Shown: in pieces, positions 1 to 6,237 of the stretch | How positions within the stretch are numbered: position 1 is the first letter of the stretch | Layout: each line of letters opens with the position of its first letter | Assembly (NCBI GenBank): GCA_003164305.1 | Contig: PLSZ01000375.1 | Coordinates: 8,037-14,690, forward strand | Direction of reading: 5' to 3' | Origin: Acetobacteraceae bacterium | GTDB lineage: Bacteria > Pseudomonadota > Alphaproteobacteria > Acetobacterales > Acetobacteraceae | Length of the DNA: 6,654 nt | Program-made: the position numbers and the translations under genes | The notes under the pieces: generated by a model | Seen by the model: only the letters and a program-made list of their open reading frames with translations | The model's database searches: none | Told to the model about the DNA's origin: nothing

Positions 1-399
1 GGCGCCGACGACTATCTGGTCAAGCCGTTCGGCATGGATGAACTGATCGCGCGCGTGCGCGTCGCGCAACGGCATCAACTGATGCGCGAGGGCGAGCGTC
101 CGGTGTTTCAGGTCGGCGACCTGGCGGTGGATCTGGTTCGCCGCGTCGTGACCGTGCGCGGGGAAACGGTGCAGTTATCGCCGCGGCAATATGAGCTGCT
201 GCGGTTGCTGGTGCAGCACGCGGGCAAGGTGCTGACCCGCGACTTCATTCTGCGCGAGGTCTGGCACAACGATTCAAACGTGCAGTACCTGCGCATTTAC
301 ATCCGCGCGCTGCGGCAGAAGCTGGAACCGCGCCCGGAACGGCCCGAGTATATTCTGACGGAAATCGGCGTCGGGTACCGGTTGCGGGCGGCCGATTGA
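1..399 (+). CDS. kdpE: KdpE-like OmpR-family response regulator, C-terminal part (5' end outside window)
   Basis: This is the 3' end (132 residues) of a two-component response regulator. It opens in frame at base 1 with GADDYLVKPFG, the end of the receiver domain, including the conserved Lys-Pro pair that follows strand 5. A winged-helix DNA-binding domain follows (about residues 42-129): LSPRQYELLRLLVQHAGKVLTR, then REVW, then YLRIYIRALRQKLEP and a closing TEIGVGYRL. The spacing and the wording YLR-Y-LRQKLEP...TE-G-GYR are typical of KdpE, the cytoplasmic activator of the kdpFABC high-affinity potassium pump, phosphorylated by the sensor kinase KdpD. The phospho-accepting Asp and the start codon lie upstream of the window. 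kdpD and kdpABC would be expected upstream, but this cannot be seen. No clear terminator follows; a short CGCCTGAGGCG palindrome just after the stop lacks a T run. Another OmpR-class regulator is the main alternative. Confidence 0.85.
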   Translation, partial: GADDYLVKPFGMDELIARVRVAQRHQLMREGERPVFQVGDLAVDLVRRVVTVRGETVQLSPRQYELLRLLVQHAGKVLTRDFILREVWHNDSNVQYLRIYIRALRQKLEPRPERPEYILTEIGVGYRLRAAD

Positions 400-611
400 G
401 CGTAATCGCCTGAGGCGGAACGGTCGGGAAGCGTGAATTGCGCTCTCGGAGTCGGTACTGACCCTCGCTGGTTCGTTCGTCCTGGCCAGGCTCGACGGGC
501 CATCTCGCGCGACGAGCACGTTGACGCCGACAACCTGGTCAGGTCGGACCATGACGACGGCCGCTTACAAGAGTCGATACTACGACCTCCGGAATAACTC
601 TGGATCGTAGC

Positions 612-806
612 GTGGTCCGAAAGTTTCTGTGTGTCACTCTGGCTCAGGAATTCGCCAGGTCCGGCGGTTTGAAGGGCGGCGACGCGAGGCGCGAGGCTTT
701 GACGCCGGAGCGGCGGGCGGAGATTGCTCGGAAAGCTGTAGAGAAACGGTGGAGGAAGAAGCAATCTCGTTCCGCGCAACGATCAGGTCAGGTCTTCCGG
801 GAATAA
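612..806 (+). CDS. small basic protein with GGLKGG / LTPERRAEIARKA / RW motif
   Basis: A 64-residue basic protein with a GTG start at 612. The central part, residues 17-50 (about bases 660-761), reads SGGLKGGDARREALTPERR and then AEIARKAVEKRWRKK. This arrangement, a Gly-Gly-x-Lys-Gly-Gly turn followed by LTPE-x-R-x-EIA-x-KA and a terminal Arg-Trp, recurs in many short bacterial proteins of unknown function and distantly resembles the KGG stress-protein repeat. No biochemical role can be given. In such proteins the motif usually follows a longer N-terminal segment; here only 16 residues precede it, with no strong ribosome binding site before the GTG, so the gene may be a truncated remnant. It lies tail to tail with, and antisense to, the last 50 or so codons of the leftward DUF6941-like reading frame. 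The motif is what makes the plus strand the more credible one here. The start is uncertain. Confidence 0.5.
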   Translation: MVRKFLCVTLAQEFARSGGLKGGDARREALTPERRAEIARKAVEKRWRKKQSRSAQRSGQVFRE

Positions 807-1223
807 CCAGCCGCAAGCTTCCAGCGTGAAGTTTCTCTCGTTCCGTTTCAACATTCACCTCGACAAATCCTTCGCAGGGGATGGCCAAATTAATAAATGG
901 CAGCACCATTTGAAGTCCTACTCGCTGTGACCAATCCTGCGCCATCCCCTGAAATCCGATCTGCTCTGGCGGTACGTCGAATCTCAATATCTCAGTCTGG
1001 CCCGGCGGGATGTTAACAGAAATAGTAAGTCTCTCAAATTTATCTTCTCGATCAGTGAGTATCCATAGGCCTATAGCAAGCTTCGGGATCAAAAGTTGAA
1101 CGTCGGCGGCGGATTATCCGGAAAAGCCAAGTTCGGAGGCAGGACCCCCATATACGACATTTTGTCGCCCATCTCCTGCCGCGCGTCATCACAAAATATG
1201 CAGAACGCGGTGCGAGGTAGCAT
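634..1223 (-). pseudogene. DUF6941-like protein gene, interrupted by a -1 frame break
   Basis: Third gene of the leftward cassette. It starts at ATG 1223-1221, which shares one base with the TGA of the upstream XRE gene (TGATG), implying coupled translation. The first 44 codons read MLPRTAFCIFCDDARQEMGD then KMSYMGVLPPNLAFP, matching the start of DUF6941-type proteins (CDD-R-E--GK-S--G-----I--P). The frame then hits TGA at 1091-1089. The next frame continues the same family pattern at once (IPKLAIGLWILTDREDKFE...), through LPFINLAIPCEGFVEVNVET to KLHAGSLRLVIPG near base 796. Adding one T to the TTTT run (1094-1091) would join the halves into about 196 residues. The sequence around the break is not a standard -1 slippery heptamer, so a mutation or a sequencing error is more likely than programmed frameshifting. 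The last 50 or so codons, after the domain, are antisense to the small GGLKGG gene and probably read-through. The function of the family is unknown to me; the family name is from memory of its pattern. Confidence 0.6.
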
Positions 1224-1711
1224 CACGCCGCAGCGCGCAATCTTATCTGCGAACCGGATGGACCTGTACCGCAAGGGTACATGGTTTCTACATTAGTTAT
1301 CCTGTTTTCAACGATAAATGGCTTCGGCGAAACGGACATTGCCACGCTTTCCCCTGACTGAGTTTCAGTCTCCTTTGGCGTGGGCATGACCTTGGCGGGC
1401 CAGTCCGTCAGATGTTGATTCGAGTCATCATTTTCCTCAATGGCGGCACGGGGAGGCACAAAATTCGATAACGGCTCTCTGTTCATTGCGGTGTATGTAT
1501 CGGATATGGTTCGGAGCGTGATGTTCCCTATGCCGTTCAGTCGGCGGCTCACGACACTCAAATCCACACCCAACGCATCAGCTATGGCGGTTTTTGTTAG
1601 CCCATGTGCCTCTTGTTCTTCATGATATGTCTGCTGAATAGCATTTTGGATGCGCTCCAAAAGATCTGCGTACGCACTCTCAAAGCGATCAGGCTCTATT
1701 TGAAACAACAT
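1223..1711 (-). CDS. XRE-type helix-turn-helix protein, putative antitoxin/autoregulator
   Basis: A 162-residue protein. An N-terminal helical segment (residues 8-35) leads into a helix-turn-helix at about 37-62: GLTKTAIADALGVDLSVVSR then RLNGIGNITLRTISD, the shape of lambda Cro/XRE DNA-binding domains. Residues 85-162 are polar, rich in Pro, Glu, Ser and Thr, and probably disordered. The ATG at 1711 is well supported: AAGGAG sits seven bases upstream on the minus strand. The start lies inside the 3' end of the RelE/HigB-like gene (23-nt overlap), and the stop overlaps the ATG of the DUF6941-like gene. The toxin-first order with an XRE partner is that of HigBA-type modules, where the XRE protein neutralises the toxin and represses the operon. 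That role is inferred here. A plain XRE repressor without toxin pairing is the alternative. Base composition is AT-richer than the flanking genes. Confidence 0.8.
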   Translation of the reverse strand: MLFQIEPDRFESAYADLLERIQNAIQQTYHEEQEAHGLTKTAIADALGVDLSVVSRRLNGIGNITLRTISDTYTAMNREPLSNFVPPRAAIEENDDSNQHLTDWPAKVMPTPKETETQSGESVAMSVSPKPFIVENRITNVETMYPCGTGPSGSQIRLRAAA

Positions 1712-2102
1712 CCGCCAACTCCTTGCTCACGATAGGTCCTGGTAGGCCTGGGGGAAGAGCATCGCGATGGTCAGCGGTCGCGTCAATGAACGGCTTGTAG
1801 AGCGTGATATCATCGTGCGGCAATCGTGCATCTTCGCCGGCATGCAGAATCGGGTAATCTTTATCCGGAAACCATCCGAATATCCGCACATCAACGGTCT
1901 TGAATTCACACACACCGCGCTCATGAGGTAGCGCGGTATGCAGGTCCTTCCATCGCATTGGAAAGCCATCGCAATAGCTTCTCAGCTTAGCCTCTGTTCG
2001 CGCTCCAGGGCTTGCCTGAGTTGTGTCAGACTTGGGAATGCGTTGACGGGGTCCCTTAGCCCAAGCCACACGTTCCGGCGTCAAAAAAACATATCTCCAC
2101 AT
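1689..2102 (-). CDS. RelE/HigB-like putative toxin upstream of an XRE gene
   Basis: A 137-residue protein if started at ATG 2102, where GGGGTGAT lies immediately upstream on the minus strand. The same frame stays open far to the right, but no better start lies downstream of the TATAAT promoter, and that extension crosses the opposite-strand gene at 2592. The middle, residues 37-90, reads EAKLRSYCDGFPMRWKDLH, GVCEFKTVDVRIFGWFPDKD and PILHAGEDA. Then LYKPFIDATADHRDAL follows (101-116). An alpha-helical start, a W--L segment, a strand-turn-strand with E-K-x-x-D-x-R-x-F-G, and a late Tyr plus helix are the pattern of small RelE/ParE/HigB-like proteins, which typically cleave ribosome-bound mRNA or inhibit gyrase. 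I cannot assign catalytic residues, so neither activity is claimed. Overlap with the XRE gene supports a paired function. It could instead be an uncharacterised conserved protein with no toxicity. Confidence 0.6.
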   Translation of the reverse strand: MWRYVFLTPERVAWAKGPRQRIPKSDTTQASPGARTEAKLRSYCDGFPMRWKDLHTALPHERGVCEFKTVDVRIFGWFPDKDYPILHAGEDARLPHDDITLYKPFIDATADHRDALPPGLPGPIVSKELADVVSNRA

Positions 2103-2170
2103 ATCACCCCGCAAGCGATTGGCGCGCGGCCTGTGCTCGGTTAGCCCTGGCTTCCCGCACAACGCATGGA

Positions 2171-2187
2171 GACTTGCTTTGTAAGTC
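2171..2187. repeat. inverted repeat GACTT...AAGTC next to the predicted transcription start
   Basis: GACTT at 2171-2175 and its complement AAGTC at 2183-2187 flank a 7-base centre. The element lies just downstream of the predicted start of the leftward transcript (near 2189), so it could be a second operator half-site pair or a small 5' leader hairpin. The arms are short, so chance is a real possibility. Confidence 0.25.
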
Positions 2188-2191
2188 AAGG

Positions 2192-2224
2192 TTGCATTAT
2201 AAGGCAAGCTTGCTCCCAACCCCA
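2192..2224 (-). promoter_or_regulatory. candidate promoter and operator of the toxin-like/XRE/DUF6941 cassette
   Basis: A perfect TATAAT -10 box reads leftward at 2201-2196. Seventeen bases upstream is TGGGGT (2224-2219), a poor -35 match, which would suit a promoter needing tight control. The -10 box lies inside a 16-bp imperfect palindrome at 2192-2207 (TTGC-A-TTATAA-G-GCAA, one mismatched pair). That palindrome overlaps a perfect 10-bp palindrome, GCAAGCTTGC, at 2204-2213. Transcription would start near 2189, about 87 bases before the toxin-like ATG. The placement fits autorepression by the XRE protein; binding is inferred. Confidence 0.45.
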
Positions 2225-2591
2225 TGGGGATACCCAGGTCTGACCGCGAAAGCACTCTTGCGTATAAAGATCGAATCCTATCCGCCACAACCAGCGAACA
2301 AGACCCTGCACAGTCATCAACTTTGCCTATGACTTTGCAAAGACGCAAGTTTCGCGAACGACCCGCCGCCTGAAGTTCGTTGCGCGAACATCTGTCCTGA
2401 CCAGCGCGCTCCTGTTTCAGGCCGATCCCCAAACACCCTTCCCGATTTTGCCCCGTTCCCGCGATCCCGAGGCATCGGCCGCTGACGGGGCACGCCGCGC
2501 ACCGCCCGACCGGCTGAATTTCTTCCTTGACGCGAATTGTTATTATATTTAACAGTCGCCGCCAACGACCCCCCACGCCAAGGCGCCCCCG
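2203..2591. other. intergenic region between the divergent cassette and the 289-aa protein gene
   Basis: No convincing gene is seen on either strand in these 389 bases. It holds the -35 side of the leftward promoter. Repeated motifs include ACTTTGC at 2320-2326 and again at 2332-2338 (12-base period), the second being part of the perfect palindrome CTTTGCAAAG (2333-2342). Others are TTCGCGAA (2351-2358) and GTTCG/CGAAC arms at 2375-2379 and 2385-2389. Toward the right, CTTGAC (2526-2531) precedes an AT-rich patch (2535-2552) just before the rightward gene. This may be its promoter, though the usual 17-base spacing to a good -10 is not met. Confidence 0.5.
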
Positions 2592-3461
2592 ATGCAACCC
2601 ACTCCGGCTTTCGGCTACGAACAAATCGTCCAGGAGATGATGCGAGGCCTGCTCGACACCGTCGCCGACCGGCCGGACCTGTCGCCGCTCCGTCAGAGCT
2701 CGCTGAAGCAAACCACGGTTTGCACGGCCATGGCGTTTAACCCGCGCGATCCGCTGGAGGCGATGCTGGCGAGTCAATGCGTGGTTTACGACCACCTGAT
2801 GCACGACGGCGCGAGAGATCTGCTGCGCGGCCAGGCGGAACCGGTCAAGCTGAAGGCGCGCCCGGGGATCCTCTCGGCGGGGAAAATGGTCCTGGCGGCG
2901 ATGGGGATGATGCTGAGGATGCAGCAGCGGGCGGAGAAGTCCCTGGCGTTCGCCCGGCCGTTGCCCGAAGCGGAGGAAAAGCCCGCGTCGGCCGATGCGA
3001 TGCATCCGGCGGCGTCTCCGCCTGACCCGGCCCCCCAGCCCGAGCCGATCGCGGCGGAACCCGGTCCAGGCCCGGACAAACCGGCGCCGGGACAGTCAGC
3101 GGACGCGGCGAACGAGGCCTTGCCCGGCATCGCCGCGATGCAAGCCGCGCCGATGCCCCCGGCCGCCGTGGTGGAGGCCGCCCGTGCGCGATCCGCCGAA
3201 CCGGGCGGTGGAACCGCGGCGGCGGCGCCGCGATGGGTCGCGCCAGCCCAGATTGGCGGGCATGCGGCGCCGGATGTGGGGGCGCCGGGGGTGGATCAGA
3301 TCGCGTCGGCGCTCCGTGCGGTGGGTGTGGCGTCCGGGCCGGCGATCGAGGCGACGCCGTCGGACGCGGATACCAGAAGAATGCCGCTGGATTGTCTCGA
3401 TCCGGCGGAGCAGCGGGAGATCCGGGACGCGGTGGCTCGGACGCTGAAGGCGGCGGGGTGA
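2592..3461 (+). CDS. hypothetical protein with Ala/Pro-rich central region
   Basis: A 289-residue protein that I do not recognise. The ATG at 2592 has AAGG eight bases upstream and follows an AT-rich promoter-like patch. Residues 1-122 look folded and helical, including a segment FNPRDPLEAMLASQCVVYDH (49-68) then LMHDGARDLLRG, and a Met-rich stretch SAGKMVLAAMGMMLRMQQRA (95-114). There is no signal peptide, and the hydrophobic stretch is too short and broken for a membrane helix. Residues 125-235 are rich in Pro, Ala and Gly and probably disordered. A short helical end, DPAEQREIRDAVARTLKAAG (270-289), follows. GC is high, like the flanking chromosome and unlike the cassette to its left, and third-position GC bias in this frame supports coding. 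The gene stands alone, divergent from the cassette. It may be a cytoplasmic adaptor-like protein, but no function can be supported. Confidence 0.65.
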   Translation: MQPTPAFGYEQIVQEMMRGLLDTVADRPDLSPLRQSSLKQTTVCTAMAFNPRDPLEAMLASQCVVYDHLMHDGARDLLRGQAEPVKLKARPGILSAGKMVLAAMGMMLRMQQRAEKSLAFARPLPEAEEKPASADAMHPAASPPDPAPQPEPIAAEPGPGPDKPAPGQSADAANEALPGIAAMQAAPMPPAAVVEAARARSAEPGGGTAAAAPRWVAPAQIGGHAAPDVGAPGVDQIASALRAVGVASGPAIEATPSDADTRRMPLDCLDPAEQREIRDAVARTLKAAG

Positions 3462-3517
3462 GGGCGGGCGGGCGGATCGACGCGTTACGGCGGCGCCTGC
3501 TGTGTGATCCGATTGAT

Positions 3518-3674
3518 AAGAATAACACGGATTACACGGAACGTGTCTGGATTGCCGGCGCTCACAAACCTCGAGGCGTGTCGCGAATGCCGTATGGGCA
3601 AGATGGGCTGCGATATAAAAAATTCCGTGAAATCCGTGGCTTTTATCTTAATCCGTGTAATCCGTGTTATTCTT
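3518..3674. repeat. 157-bp element bounded by a perfect 23-bp inverted repeat of CCGTG units
   Basis: The left arm 3518-3540 is the exact reverse complement of 3652-3674. Each arm contains two CCGTG (or CACGG) units nine bases apart (CCGTGTAATCCGTG). A further pair, CCGTGAAATCCGTG, lies inside at 3625-3638. Pairing stops at 3541/3651 (A opposite A) and at 3517/3675, so the arms are precisely bounded. Short ACGGATTACACGG-type intergenic repeats of this kind are familiar from many unrelated bacterial genomes. Their origin is unclear to me. No transposase is present, so this may be a non-autonomous element or two oppositely oriented copies of one repeat. Confidence 0.7.
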
Positions 3675-3789
3675 GCTTTCTTGCTTGCCTGCCCAGGTCG
3701 GCGCGGGGCGTGACGGGGCGTAATGGGATTGGCGGTCCGCGCTGGAGCGACCGCGGAATATCACGACTTCTAACAGATTCGCGGCGACT

Positions 3790-3818
3790 GATGGCCGGGT
3801 CAAGCCCGGGGATGACGA
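3790..3818 (+). repeat. REP-like palindromic unit, copy 1
   Basis: CCGGG (3795-3799) and CCCGG (3805-3809) pair around a five-base centre within a GATGGCCGGGTCAAGCCCGG context. This resembles the extragenic palindromic units common in alphaproteobacteria, whose translations give the recurring IPGLDPAIS peptide seen here on the minus strand. The usual outer GG/CC pairing appears lost, because GG rather than CC follows the second arm. A related unit lies at 6588-6617 in the opposite orientation. Confidence 0.6.
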
Positions 3819-3912
3819 GAGTGGAACGACGACCTGACGCGACGATTGTTGGGCGTCGCCGTAAGTCCGACAGGCTGCCAACTGAAGCGATCATGCTCTG
3901 AGCCGGCGCGCG

Positions 3913-6237
3913 CTACCCGGGCAGGCTGGCCTGGATGAGGGGGCTGTCGCGCTGGTCCTGCTTCCATTCCCCCGTGGCAGCAAACCCGCTGCCGGCATCG
4001 CCGGCCCAGGACTGGCGGAGCAACGCGTTGGCTTGTTGATTGTCGGTCGCGCGGCCCGTCAGATAGCCCTGGATGAAGCGGCAATCGAGCTTGCGAAGCA
4101 CATTGAGTTCGCGCTCGGTTTCCACGCCCTCCGCGACCACGACGAGCTTCAGCCTCGCCGCGAGCGACAGGATCGCCTGCACGATCGCCAGCGTGACCTC
4201 GTCACTGCAAATGCCGCGAATGAACGACTTGTCGATCTTGATGCCATCGAACGGAAAGCGGCGCAGGTAGTTCATGCTGGCATAGGCAGTGCCGAAGTCG
4301 TCGAGCATGATCCGGATGCCCTGCCCCTGAAGCGTTCGGATGGTCTGCAGCACCAGTTCGGATTCGTCGAGCAGCAGCCCTTCCGTTACTTCCAGCCCGA
4401 GGCGTGAGGCGGGCAGGCCGGTTCGGCTCAACACGTCGGCGATCTGCTCGGGCAGATCCGGCTGACGAAACTGCAGCGGCGAGAGATTGACGGACAGCAA
4501 CGCGGGCCGATCCCATTTCGCCGCGTCGGCGCAGGCGGTTTCCAGCACCCAACGGCCAATCTGCACGATCAGGCCGCTTTTCTCCGCCAGCGGGATGAAC
4601 AGGTCGGGCTGGATCGGACCCAGCAACGGATGGCGCCAGCGCAGCAACGCCTCGAACCCCACGATGTGCAGGGATTTGGCGTCGCACACTGGCTGATACG
4701 CCAACGTGAAGTCGCCGCGGCTGATGGCGTCCCTCAGGTCTTGCTCGACCAGGAATGGGTCCTGGTTGCTGACTTCCATCTCCGGATCGAACAGGGACCA
4801 GGTTTTGCGACCAGCCTTCTTGGCGCGGTACAGCGCCTGATCCGCGTTGCGCAACAACAGGTCGGGACTTTCGCCATGGCTCGGATAGAGCGAGATGCCG
4901 ACCGAAACGCCAACGAGCGCCTGCCGTCCGGCCAGTTCAAACGGCTGGGTCACGGTTTCGACCAGCCGTTTGGCCAGTGCGATCGCCTCATCGGGCTGAC
5001 TGTCGATCACCTGGATGATCGCGAACTCGTCGCCGCCCATACGGGCGACCGTGTCGGTTTCTCGCACACTCTCCCGCAGGCGTTGCGCGACACCGACCAG
5101 CAGGCTGTCACCGAAGCCGTGGCCGTGGGTGTCGTTGATCAGCTTGAACCCGTCCAGGTCAAGGCAGAGCAGCGCGAAGTTTTGCTTGCCGGAGCGCGCC
5201 GCCGCGATCGCCTTGCGCAACCGTTCCTGAAACATCAGCCGGTTCCCCAACTGCGTCAGATCGTCGTGATGGGCGGCGAAGCGCATGCGCTCCTCCGTTA
5301 CCTTCTGGATCAGCGCCGGCCGGATCGTATCCCCGAGAGAGGTGATGTCGCCCACCACCGATTCCAGATTGGAGTTCTCCGTGGTGAAGGCGAGCGAAAT
5401 GCCGAAGCGTTGCTGCTGCGCCCAGATCGGAATGCACACGTGGCCGGTGAACCCGCTGCCATCCACATCGACGGGCTCCTCGAAGCCCTCGAACTGGGTG
5501 AAGTTGATCGCGTGCGGCTTGTTGCGCCGGATCGCGTCCGCCGTCATCTCGTTCAGGGTGATCAGCGGCTCGAGCGACTGATAGTCGTAATCTGTTTGGT
5601 GATCGTGGTGATAACGGCTGATCTCGACCAGAGGCTTATCGGGCCGGATCAACTGCCAGATCTGGCCGACCGCCGCGCCGTGGAAATGACAGAGTGCTTC
5701 CAGCAGGTTGGTGAGGGCATCGGCGCAGGACTCCGCCTCGGATACCAGGCGCAGCATGCGATCGACCCGCAGCGCGCGGTCGGCGACGTGCATGAGGTGG
5801 AGATGCCGCTGTTCCCGCTGGCGATCCGCCATCACCATGCTCGCGATGTGGCCCAGAGTCGTCACCTGCTCGCCCGTCAGTTCTGGGCGGGTGGCCTCAT
5901 CGAGCAACAAGAGGAATCCGACCCGTTCCCCGCCCGGGGAGATCAGCTTCATGTGCACCAGGAAGCGGAAGCCATGCCGCTCGAACAACGGCGTGCCGGC
6001 GCCGAAGCGTTCGTCCTGGGTCAGGTCCGGGATGACCGTCAGGCTGTGGCCGCAATCGAGGACGTCCTCGATTTCCTCGATCGTGGTCATTTGCTCACGC
6101 GACAGGCCGTACGACGCATGCCTCAGGCCGAGTTCGTTGCGTCGGCCCAGTACCCCGACGATCGCCGAGGATGTACCGGCGATGTTTGTCGCCAGGCGCG
6201 CGAAGTGTTCCAAAAGCAATCCGCTGTGAGTCAGCAC
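3913..6237 (-). CDS. GAF-GAF-GGDEF-EAL cyclic-di-GMP enzyme
   Basis: A 774-residue cytoplasmic protein with no membrane segment. Two GAF-like sensor domains (about residues 5-138 and 160-312) precede a diguanylate cyclase domain (322-483) and an EAL phosphodiesterase domain (about 495-745). The cyclase domain has HDDLTQLGNR (324-333), DLDGFKLIND (360-369), the active-site GGDEF (401-405) and the inhibitory I-site RETD (392-395), exactly five residues upstream. The EAL domain keeps EAL (529-531), Asn584 in VNLSPLQF, Glu616 in LEVTE, DDFGT (646-650), KIDKSFI (667-673), AEGVETE (702-708) and QGYL (723-726). Both activities are therefore possible: making c-di-GMP from two GTP, and cleaving it to pGpG. 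Which one dominates cannot be read from sequence. The start is GTG 6237, because an in-frame TGA lies at 6258-6256 and no ATG lies between. AGAAAGA is a weak ribosome site. The first GAF domain begins almost at residue 1, so the N-terminus is short. The final 30 residues are low-conservation tail. Confidence 0.92.
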   Translation of the reverse strand: MLTHSGLLLEHFARLATNIAGTSSAIVGVLGRRNELGLRHASYGLSREQMTTIEEIEDVLDCGHSLTVIPDLTQDERFGAGTPLFERHGFRFLVHMKLISPGGERVGFLLLLDEATRPELTGEQVTTLGHIASMVMADRQREQRHLHLMHVADRALRVDRMLRLVSEAESCADALTNLLEALCHFHGAAVGQIWQLIRPDKPLVEISRYHHDHQTDYDYQSLEPLITLNEMTADAIRRNKPHAINFTQFEGFEEPVDVDGSGFTGHVCIPIWAQQQRFGISLAFTTENSNLESVVGDITSLGDTIRPALIQKVTEERMRFAAHHDDLTQLGNRLMFQERLRKAIAAARSGKQNFALLCLDLDGFKLINDTHGHGFGDSLLVGVAQRLRESVRETDTVARMGGDEFAIIQVIDSQPDEAIALAKRLVETVTQPFELAGRQALVGVSVGISLYPSHGESPDLLLRNADQALYRAKKAGRKTWSLFDPEMEVSNQDPFLVEQDLRDAISRGDFTLAYQPVCDAKSLHIVGFEALLRWRHPLLGPIQPDLFIPLAEKSGLIVQIGRWVLETACADAAKWDRPALLSVNLSPLQFRQPDLPEQIADVLSRTGLPASRLGLEVTEGLLLDESELVLQTIRTLQGQGIRIMLDDFGTAYASMNYLRRFPFDGIKIDKSFIRGICSDEVTLAIVQAILSLAARLKLVVVAEGVETERELNVLRKLDCRFIQGYLTGRATDNQQANALLRQSWAGDAGSGFAATGEWKQDQRDSPLIQASLPG

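Larger units (their letters stand above)
3462..3912. other. non-coding region carrying repeat elements
   Basis: The reading frames in these 451 bases are explained by repeats rather than genes. The region holds the CCGTG-type inverted repeat (3518-3674) and a REP-like palindrome (3790-3818). It also holds two weaker inverted repeats: GCGGTC/GACCGC at 3732-3737 and 3749-3754, and GCGACG/CGTCGC near 3839-3859. Both flanking genes end here (convergent), so hairpins may help stop transcription, but none is followed by a T run typical of an intrinsic terminator. Confidence 0.55.

Noticed and set aside
406..417. Terminator after the KdpE-like gene
   Set aside because: CGCCTGAGGCG is a short stem with no following T run.
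433..597. A possible 54-residue plus-strand protein starting at GTG 433 after GGGAAGC
   Set aside because: No recognised motif, no convincing promoter, and the length is easily reached by chance at this GC content.
1089..1097. Programmed -1 ribosomal frameshifting in the DUF6941-like gene
   Set aside because: The site lacks an X XXY YYZ heptamer and the T run is only four bases, so mutation or sequence error is simpler.
2141..2167. An eight-residue leader peptide (MRCAGSQG) in the predicted 5' leader of the cassette
   Set aside because: No ribosome site and no stem-loop logic of attenuation could be seen; it is too short to support.
2317..2565. An 82-residue minus-strand frame with a TTG start in the divergent intergenic region
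   Set aside because: No ribosome site and no family pattern, and it would cover the probable promoter of the 289-aa gene.
2103..3005. A long rightward extension of the toxin-like reading frame on the minus strand
   Set aside because: It crosses the candidate promoter and the opposite-strand 289-aa gene, has low-complexity Arg/Gly-rich content without family resemblance, and ATG 2102 is a sensible start.
3504..3713. A 69-residue plus-strand frame with IRVIRVI-type sequence
   Set aside because: It is a translation of the CCGTG inverted repeat, not a gene.
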